Of a DNA stretch of 64,000 nucleotides, positions 57,586-64,000 are shown one piece after another. The position numbers and the translations under genes were made by a program. Position 1 is the first letter of the stretch, and each line of letters begins with the position of its first letter. The DNA comes from Chloranthus sessilifolius (Eukaryota; Streptophyta; Magnoliopsida; Chloranthales; Chloranthaceae). The notes beneath the pieces are model-generated. The model was not told where the DNA came from. It made no database searches and saw only the letters and a program-made list of their open reading frames with translations. Location: positions 105,153,097 to 105,217,096 of the forward strand of contig CM037590.1 of assembly GCA_021018995.1 (NCBI GenBank), given 5' to 3'.

Positions 57586-58470
57586 ATCCTAGTGTTTTCT
57601 AAAACAAAAGAAGAACACAAAAAATATTTAAAATAAATGTGCGATATTTTTCAAAAACATGGAATTATCCTTTCACCTTCAAAAATAGAAGTTGAAAAAG
57701 AATCAACAGAGTTTTTAGGTCTTATTTTAACACATGATGGTCTTAAATTACAAGATCATATTATTATTAAAATAAAGAATTTTTCCGAAGAGGTAACTGA
57801 TAAAAAATAGTTACAAAGTCTCTTAGGCTTGTTAAATTATGGAAGAAATTATTTAAAAATTTTAGCAAAAAAAGAAAAATCTTTCATAAACAAATTGAAA
57901 AAAGAAATAGAATTTACATGGACAGATAAAGATAAAGATTTACTAAAACAAATAAAATAAGATATCCAAGACTGTTCTATAGTTTATCTTTCAATAATCG
58001 GAGATAAATTAATCTTAGAAACAGATGCTTCAGACAATTGTTGGGGATGTGTCTTGAAGGCCATTTCTGTTGAAGATTGGGAAGAAAAAGAATCTCGTCA
58101 GTCTAATGGAATAAAACGACGGAAATCACCTTTAACAAAAAAGGTACAAAGTAAAGAAAAATTATGTGGTTATAATTCTAGAAAATTTAAACCAAATAAA
58201 TAGAATTATATTATATTTGAAAAAGAATTATTAGCAATAAAACTTGCTCTTAAAAGATTTCATATTTATCTAGCTCCTGAGGTTTTCATTGTCAGAACTG
58301 ATAATAAAGCAATTCATGACTTTTTAATTAATAAAAGAGATATCTTAAATGGAAGAAGATTGAAATGATATAATCAAATACCTCTGTATACTTTTGAAGT
58401 TGGACATGTTAAAGGAAGTACTAATATTTTGGTTGATTTTTTAAGCAGAGATCTAAGTTTAAACCACTAA
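57586..58470 (+). pseudogene. EPRV reverse transcriptase C-terminal half and RNase H
   Basis: The frame continues the RT after element A. The RNase H domain shows LETDASDNCWG, EKELLAIKLALKRFHIYL and VRTDNKA, with a final LVDFLSRDL. The frame carries at least five in-frame stops (for example near 57632, 57808, 57957, 58201 and 58366), mainly TAA, TAG and TGA. It ends TAA at 58468-58470. Confidence 0.85.
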
Positions 58471-58550
58471 CCAAAGTGGGCATATCTACTGCAGGAAGAA
58501 GATTTATGTTACCACTAAACCAGTAAATTTTACTTTGTAAGCGACAGAAG

Positions 58551-59732
58551 ATGACAGAAGAAGGAAACTCCTCCTCTTCTTCTCAACCACCTCCAAACAT
58601 AAGAAAACCTTATGTTGGAAAAACCTTTGTTGGAAAAACTTATGTTGCGTTAAGAGGCTACCAACCCAGACTATATACCTCTTTCTTAACTTGCCAAAAA
58701 TAAGTTACCAACTTTTCAAACTCTCTTTACCAAGTTCACGATGATTTCAATGAAGCTAAATCAGCTTTTACTTTGTATCAAGTACAACAATCACAATATT
58801 TGGTAGAATAAACTAGCATATCGATGAATAATAATTCTAATTTCTATAATCTCAGAATAAGTCCAGAACTTTATCACGAGATTAATGGAGCTTGAAAATG
58901 CCAACTTCTGAACGATAAGAAACAATTCAGGTGTCACATGAGCAACCTCTCTCATAAAATCCATGAAAAAGAATAAAAGCTAGAAAAACTACAAGATAGT
59001 TCGAATGCCCTTGTTAAATCCATAGCATGGGATTCTGAAAGATTTGCAGAAAACTTCTCTCTTGAAAAAATCAATCACTTTTTAGAATTAGCAGATCTTA
59101 TGGATTCAAATTATCCAGACCCCATTTTTCACAAATTAAAAAGAATTTATTTGTTTGAAAAAATAAGGCATATTCTGCCATGTGATATCAGTAAACCCCT
59201 GATAGCACAAATTGAAGATCAAAAGTTTAAGATTAAACAGATCTTAATGGATAATTATAACATAGCTTAATGTTATGAAGATTTCCTTCCAAAGTTGTCA
59301 GTTTATACGGAAAATCTCATGTATAATCTAGAAGAATGTCTTGATTGGGGATTAGTAAAATAACTAATCTTTCCCGATTATCCTATTAATGAATTCCCGA
59401 TGATGATCAAAACAATGGTCTCTCATCTCACCAAAAATCTTAATCGCACTGTCTACTATACATTTTGGATCATAAGCACAATTGGATGGAGATCGAAAGA
59501 AAATTTTTATCAGCCGTATTAAATTTGGTTTTTACATAAAACTAAAGACTACGAGTTTGATGAAGTCGAAGATCCCATGGCTAAAGCAAGCATCATGTCC
59601 ATTAATCTAAAATCCTATTGGATTTGTTCTCTTAAAACATTCTCTTCAATGGCAAGGCAAATCCGTGCTGCCGATAATCAATTCAACATATCGGATGGTC
59701 GGAGAAATTTTTACTACAAATTTACTAATTGA
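58551..59732 (+). pseudogene. EPRV last ORF: possible transactivator/inclusion body protein
   Basis: From ATG 58551 one frame of 394 codons runs to TGA at 59730 with about seven in-frame stops. The N-terminus is Ser/Pro-rich, followed by YVALRGYQPRLYTSF. The position after RNase H is where several caulimovirid genera encode the transactivator/viroplasmin, which reinitiates translation and forms inclusion bodies. I recognise no decisive motif, so the call rests on position. Confidence 0.5.
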
Positions 59733-59784
59733 ATATATGAGGACTCAAGAGCAAAACGTTGAAGCAACTTCATTATTATTAAAG

Positions 59785-60198
59785 TTCGATTATTGAAAAT
59801 ATCTTGACCACCCGGAGAATCGCGAGATTGAAACGATGATGCTCAAAGAAGATGAGATGTAAGACAGCTATGATCATCATAGTCTTACCTCAGAAGATTC
59901 GATTTTCTACCACAATCTGAAAAATCGTATGGAAGCATAGTGGACCACACCACTACTACCAGTAGCAAGAATGACTCCAACTCATCCAGGACACGTTGCT
60001 ATGCAGAATCGTCAGCCCTGACGTCTCAAACCAGAATTGTCAGCCATGACATCTCCCATTATCTTACTTGAATAAAAAAGTAAGGTATGCTTTGGAAAAA
60101 AAGAGAAAGCATCTTTACTGTTGAAAAAAGTAGTTTGTCCAGATGTGTGTATGCTTTGAAAAAAGAGAAAGCATATTTACTGTTGTAAAAAGTAGTTC
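59785..60198 (+). repeat. right copy of the EPRV promoter region
   Basis: Matches 38362 to about 38775, including the as-1-like site, TACCAGTAGCAAGAATGACTCC and both duplicated units, then breaks at AGTAGTTCG. TATA and PBS are absent. One internal piece (TCAGCCCTGACGTCTCAAACC) is rearranged relative to the left copy. Confidence 0.8.
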
Positions 60199-60596
60199 GT
60201 ATGATTAGAGCACAGGCTTTTTCAGAGCCTGTGCTCTAGAAAATAGATCTAGATATTTTTTAGAGCCAATGAGACTGTTGTTGGTAAGACAGAAGATTGA
60301 GTCAGTCGTTGTTTGGTAAGACTGCTATTGGTAAGACAGAAATTAGAGTCTGTTGGTAAGACAGCTGACTCTAATTTACTTACACCATTGTTTTGAGTCT
60401 ACTGTTGTTGAAAGTAATAATTTTAGTTATATTAGACTAGATGCTCTGTAAACATCTAGATCTGTCACGAGTGTCTTACATTAGATCACTTTCATAGCCA
60501 ATGCAAACTCTGCTATTTACAGAGCATCTAGATCTGTCGCGAGTACCTCACGACAGAAGATTGATGTTAACAAAATATCGCACATTTGCTACAGAG
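60199..60596. other. unidentified segment with a hairpin and short repeats
   Basis: 60206-60238 is an inverted repeat with arms TAGAGCACAGGCT and AGCCTGTGCTCTA and a 7-base loop. TTGGTAAGAC occurs four times at about 60277-60365. CATCTAGATCTGTCRCGAGT occurs twice, near 60455 and 60521. No ORF is credible and the origin is unknown. Confidence 0.5.
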
Positions 60597-61027
60597 ACAG
60601 CCCTAAATCTGAGTTACATAACTGAATTAATCTTAAGCTAATTGCTTACTTCTCATCCTTTTATCTTTATTTTAACACACCATCACCACCTTCTCATAAC
60701 CCTTTCTTAGGATAGGACTGCACTTTATTTCTTTCTTTTAGTAGGAAGTATAGTGTAGTTGTGACACCCAACTCCCTTTCTTTCGAATTGCCAGATCTAT
60801 AGCCAGATCTGGAGGCTTATTATTATAGCCCATTTTGGATTCTACATCAATTTCTCTATGGGACAAACTCTTACTTATCAAAACTTGCTATAATAGCCTT
60901 GTATCTTGTAGGCTGTGTACTTTAGGTTGCTGATTTCATAGTCATTTTTACTCCACCTTTGTATTCTGATTTTACCATCTCATCACTTAAATAACATCAG
61001 CATATAGACACTTGAAGCAGAACAACA
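60597..61027 (+). repeat. Athila-type LTR remnant (3' part only)
   Basis: Resembles the end of the B LTR (24092-24504): CTGAGTTACA, CTTACTTATCAAAACTTGCTAT, TTGTATCTTG and GCCAGATCT blocks. It ends ACAACA at 61027 and is not followed by a PBS, so it is a truncated 3' or solo LTR. Confidence 0.7.
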
Positions 61028-61380
61028 TCTCCCTAAGTTGGGATCTGAGCAACAGATCTATTATTTTAGCCATGTACTATTGTTTCATTCTATGGTTCCT
61101 ACGTTAGGGTTATGATGTCAAAGGTTGATCAAACGGATTTATATATTTTAAGAGGGAAAAATGGGGGTGTCTACAGATGCCCCTCTTCGGCGTGCTCTTG
61201 CGAAGTAAGAATGCGTCGAAGTAGTAGACACCCCTCATTCGAGGTGTCTTCTCGTTTCTCTTGGGAAATCACAAATATGAACTAGAGATGCTGACATGAT
61301 ATGCTTGGCTTTCTTATCTATCAGTGCAAGCTAAAATAAAGCATTCGGGGGCCCAGTGGTAGCTGTCGAAAGACGTGTTC

Positions 61381-61610
61381 CATCCTGTGGATGCCCAGGG
61401 GCAATCCCGTCGCGTATCACGACCCGTTGTCATAGACTGTCGACGGGGGAAGTCAACATATCCTATTCTGTAGCTGCAAGGGCATCCCGTTGTATGGCGT
61501 GACCTACTACGAGTGATAATCAAACAGAAAGGAGAAACACCATATCCTAATCTGTGGGTGCAAGGGGCATCCTGCCGCATGTCGCGACTTGCTGCAAGGG
61601 GCAGTCAAAT
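61381..61610. repeat. three ~80 bp tandem repeats
   Basis: Units start near 61381, 61459 and 61543 with CATATCCTATTCTGT, GCAAGGGGCATCC and TCGCGACTTGCTGC variants. A minus-strand open frame over them is an effect of the repeat. Confidence 0.65.
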
Positions 61611-61914
61611 AGAGGGACATGACGTAGTCGAAGTACCGGGGGGTGTCATGCAAATGTCCATAAATAGGTCTAGGGACCAATAATAATACAATACAATATA
61701 ATGTCGATGGCTTTCGTAAGTCATGTTAGACCGGGCGCGTCATTGCTCACACCAATGCGCGTTAGGCATTCCTTTTCTAATAGGAGTTTGTAAGTTCTTA
61801 GATTAAATATACTCATGGTTCGGCCTCCCAGGGGAATGGCTGGTTTGGGCTGGTAATTGGGCTAGTAGTTGAAGTAAAATTTGGTGAATTTTGGTAAGTG
61901 AGTCTCTTTGTTTA

Positions 61915-62060
61915 TTATTTTGGTTTCTTTTTTTTTTTTTTTTGGGAGTAAAAGATTTTTGGTTTTGGAATAAGTGGTAAAAGTTTTTTTTTTTTCCTCT
62001 TCTTTTTTTTTGAAAGTAAAAGATTTTTGGTTCGAGAGTAAGTAAGGGGTTTTGAAAATT
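61915..62060. repeat. T-rich simple repeats
   Basis: Runs of T alternate with two copies of AGTAAAAGATTTTTGGTT. No gene is seen from 61611 to 62394. Confidence 0.6.
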
Positions 62061-62394
62061 TGAAATTTTAGGGAATTTAACTTGAGATCAATTCGGTGGT
62101 AAATCGGCGAAAAACGTGGCTTCCGAGACGTCGCTGAGCAGATTCACCGGTACCGGATTTGTGGACCCGACCGTTTATGTGGTTGTCAAGATGATACTTG
62201 GCATGCCGAAGACTTCATCTAACCTTCTCAACAGATACTGCTGATTGTCTCTTATGGGAGGACTACAGTAATTCGCGAGTCGAGAGAGATGGGTTTTAAA
62301 AAACATTTGACTTAATCATAGCTAATTATTTTTTGGAAGAAATATCGAGTAATTGAAAAGTGGGTAGTACTTACCTGGGGGTGATGCTTCATTG

Positions 62395-63255
62395 GATTGT
62401 GCATAGCTTGTGTAGTCTGTGATGGGACTGATGGGTCATTGGGATTCCTGCATAGGTAGTGGCAGGACCAGCTAGTTGTCACCATGACATCACGATGGGA
62501 CTTTGGAGATTTTTGGTTTTCTTACTTAGCGGTCGCCAATGTGACGTGATGTCTTGGGGAAGTGATGTCATGATGGGACTTGGGGATTCTTCTTTTGGTC
62601 GTGTGTTGGGTGAGTCCTGGTGGGACTGTGGTGATCAATTCGGGAGAGAGAGAGCTCCTTGCTTTAGTGATGGGACATGGTCAAGCTTTCTTCTTTTTCA
62701 TTTATACGGCATGACATGTGTTGTCAGAGCTTTTTTTTTGTTTTTAGGTAGTGATGTTCATGATGTGATATTGGCTGAACGTAGTTAGTGATGGGACACT
62801 GGTAGGACATTTGTGCGGTAGATGTGTCTTATTTCTTTCTTTGATAGATCTTGGGGTTGTATAAGAAAATCACATTGTGGTTGCGTAGTGATTGGCTTTG
62901 TCTTCGGGCGGTGTGCCCGCATTTTTGAGAGATTTTCTTTTTTACTTTTCGTGATGGGCTATGAGGGCATGGCTAATTTATTACGTTGGGACTGGATATT
63001 AAGATGGTATCATGTGTGTGCCCTATCATGATAGGATGTGCGTGATGGGGTTACATGATGGGGTTCTCCTTCTCTGGAAGGCTCGTGAGGGTGTTACGGT
63101 AAGGGATGTATGTCGTGCCACGATGGGGCTAGGGGGCAGTCAATGCTCCTCGTAGGGCTGCATGAGAAGGGTAAGTCACTGTGTCATTCTTTTTTTTAAC
63201 GTGTGAGGCCACGCAATGGGATAGGAGAATTTTGGTCAAGATGGGGTGAAAAGGT
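62395..63255. promoter_or_regulatory. GTGATGGGAC motif array of element E
   Basis: GTGATGGGAC, or variants such as CGATGGGACT, CATGATGGGACT, GTGATGGGCT and GATGGGG, recurs about a dozen times across 860 bases. Two frames at 62459 and 62822 run through the array and show no domain, so I treat them as incidental. Confidence 0.5.
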
Positions 63256-63332
63256 GTGAGGGTCGATTAGTTCGGGTATTGCATGCTTGGCACATGGCGC
63301 ATAATATGATTGCGCGCCTGTTTCCGGGCGTG

Positions 63333-64000
63333 TGTTGGCTTCTTACCTTGTGTTCAAAAAGAGGTTTAAAATCACACAATTAAAACAAACCTACAAGTAT
63401 TCAGGGCCTATTGTAGCAAGTTTTAAAGGGTAAGTAAGGGTATATCCACAGGAAAATGTGAGTTAAAAATTAAGTAAATCTCTAGATCTAAGGCAGATCT
63501 GGCACCCTACCTAATACTAAAATAGCAAAAGAGAGAGGAGAGGTTTTAAGGGGTTGTCACTTTAAACTAAACTACAGAAACACAATTAAATGCAGAAATG
63601 AATTGAGATTAAATCAAGAGTTCAGATCTTGCAAGTGAGGGGAATATTTGGTGAAATTAGAAACAGAAAATGGAGAGAAACAACTTAGAGTTTGGTCTTA
63701 CTGCAATTGGATTGAGCTGACAGTGTTACAAAGAATTCAGAGTGCATCAATCCCTCATCTGGCTATAAGCACAGCTGCAAGGTAAAAGGATCTGATCTAA
63801 GCCAGAGATTTGGATTGATCTTAAGGCTATGATCTGTCCACTTCAATGGTCATAAATCATCCAATAGATTCACCCCATTCTCAGGTTTCCATCAGAACAT
63901 TATAATCACTACAAATGCTACAACTGCCAAGCCACAGACACAGGCAATTGTAGGAATATCAGACCTAGGGAGATCAAATGGTATCCAAGAGGTCTACTAG
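63333..64000 (-). repeat. Athila-type LTR on the minus strand, runs off the window
   Basis: TGTTGG at 63333 is the reverse complement of the CCAACA end of A and C LTRs. Reversed blocks GCCAGATCTGCC, GTCCACTTCAATGGTCATAA and GGTATCCAAGAGGTCTAC match C LTR internal sequences. No PBS lies beyond its end, so it is a 3' or solo LTR inserted in E. Confidence 0.8.

Larger units (their letters stand above)
38362..60198 (+). mobile_element. endogenous pararetrovirus (Caulimoviridae, cavemo-/solendovirus-like order), split by element A
   Basis: Two parts, 38362-43331 and 57581-60198, join across element A. They hold a pregenomic-type promoter, an initiator tRNA-Met PBS, capsid-type and movement-type protein regions, protease, RT, RNase H and a possible inclusion-body protein. 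Both outer ends carry the same promoter region, as expected from integration of more than one genome length. The unique length is about 7.15 kb, within the family range. Capsid region before movement protein is the order I know from Cavemovirus and Solendovirus. All genes are broken by stops and frame changes, so this copy is a fossil. The genus is not certain. Confidence 0.85.
61028..63332 (-). mobile_element. Tat-like element E, 3' part, minus strand
   Basis: Read on the minus strand, AAGAGGGGCATC (61187-61176) is a polypurine tract followed by an LTR start TGTAGACACCCCC at 61175. The LTR is cut off near 61028. The rest (61190-63332) is its 3' noncoding region. It is related to D by the tract and first LTR bases, but not beyond. 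No pol part is in view. Confidence 0.7.

Noticed and set aside
60206-60238. Hairpin considered as a transcription terminator
   Set aside because: Rho-independent terminators are bacterial; no adjacent gene here would use one.
61314-61580. 88 aa minus-strand ORF in element E
   Set aside because: It reads through three tandem DNA repeats and has no recognisable domain.

Overview
The window is nuclear DNA of a flowering plant, in a deep nest of retroelements. No ordinary host gene is visible. The plant origin is shown by Ty3/gypsy elements of the Athila and Tat/Ogre lineages, PBS sequences matching plant tRNA-Asp, tRNA-Arg and initiator tRNA-Met, an endogenous pararetrovirus (Caulimoviridae), a plastid psbD fragment and plant mobile domain (PMD) genes. 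I cannot assign a species.

Layout, with my own element names. The oldest visible layer is an endogenous pararetrovirus (EPRV; 38362-43331 and 57581-60198). Element A (43332-57580), a complete Athila-type retrotransposon, sits inside its reverse transcriptase gene with target duplication ATGAT. Element C, another Athila-type element whose 5' part lies left of the window, occupies 1-2455 and 35979-38361 and also lies in EPRV DNA. Element D (2456-35973, target duplication GTATT) is a giant Tat/Ogre-like element inserted in C. Element B (21961-32720, target duplication ACGCC) is a gag-only Athila relative inserted in D. The right end (60199-64000) holds an unidentified segment, an LTR scrap, the 3' part of a minus-strand Tat-like element (E) and a minus-strand Athila-type LTR that runs off the window.

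A, B and C share one plan: a ~1.9-2.5 kb LTR; tRNA-Asp PBS in A and B; gag; pol (complete in A, absent in B, unseen in C); a separate 3' accessory ORF; a second copy of the polypurine tract; ~1.5 kb of conserved noncoding RNA; and the terminal polypurine tract (lost in B). D has a proline-rich gag, protease, G-patch, RT, two RNase H domains, integrase, a plastid psbD scrap, and two PMD genes on the opposite strand. One PMD gene can be rebuilt as a seven-coding-exon gene with a leader intron, a consistent reading frame across all junctions and a basic C-terminal tail.

The main discovery candidate is a regulatory pattern common to otherwise different elements. Each family carries a dense array of its own short motif, placed in the LTR upstream of the TATA box and again upstream of the accessory gene: CCTATCGA in C, CGCGCAG/CGCGAAG in B, TTCGAAAAG in A, and a ~21 bp palindrome centred on TATATAATATATA in D. 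E has a GTGATGGGAC array in its 3' region. The accessory proteins of A and B look nuclear and basic rather than envelope-like. A self-recognition or anti-silencing module, comparable in logic to VANC proteins of VANDAL transposons, is a testable hypothesis.
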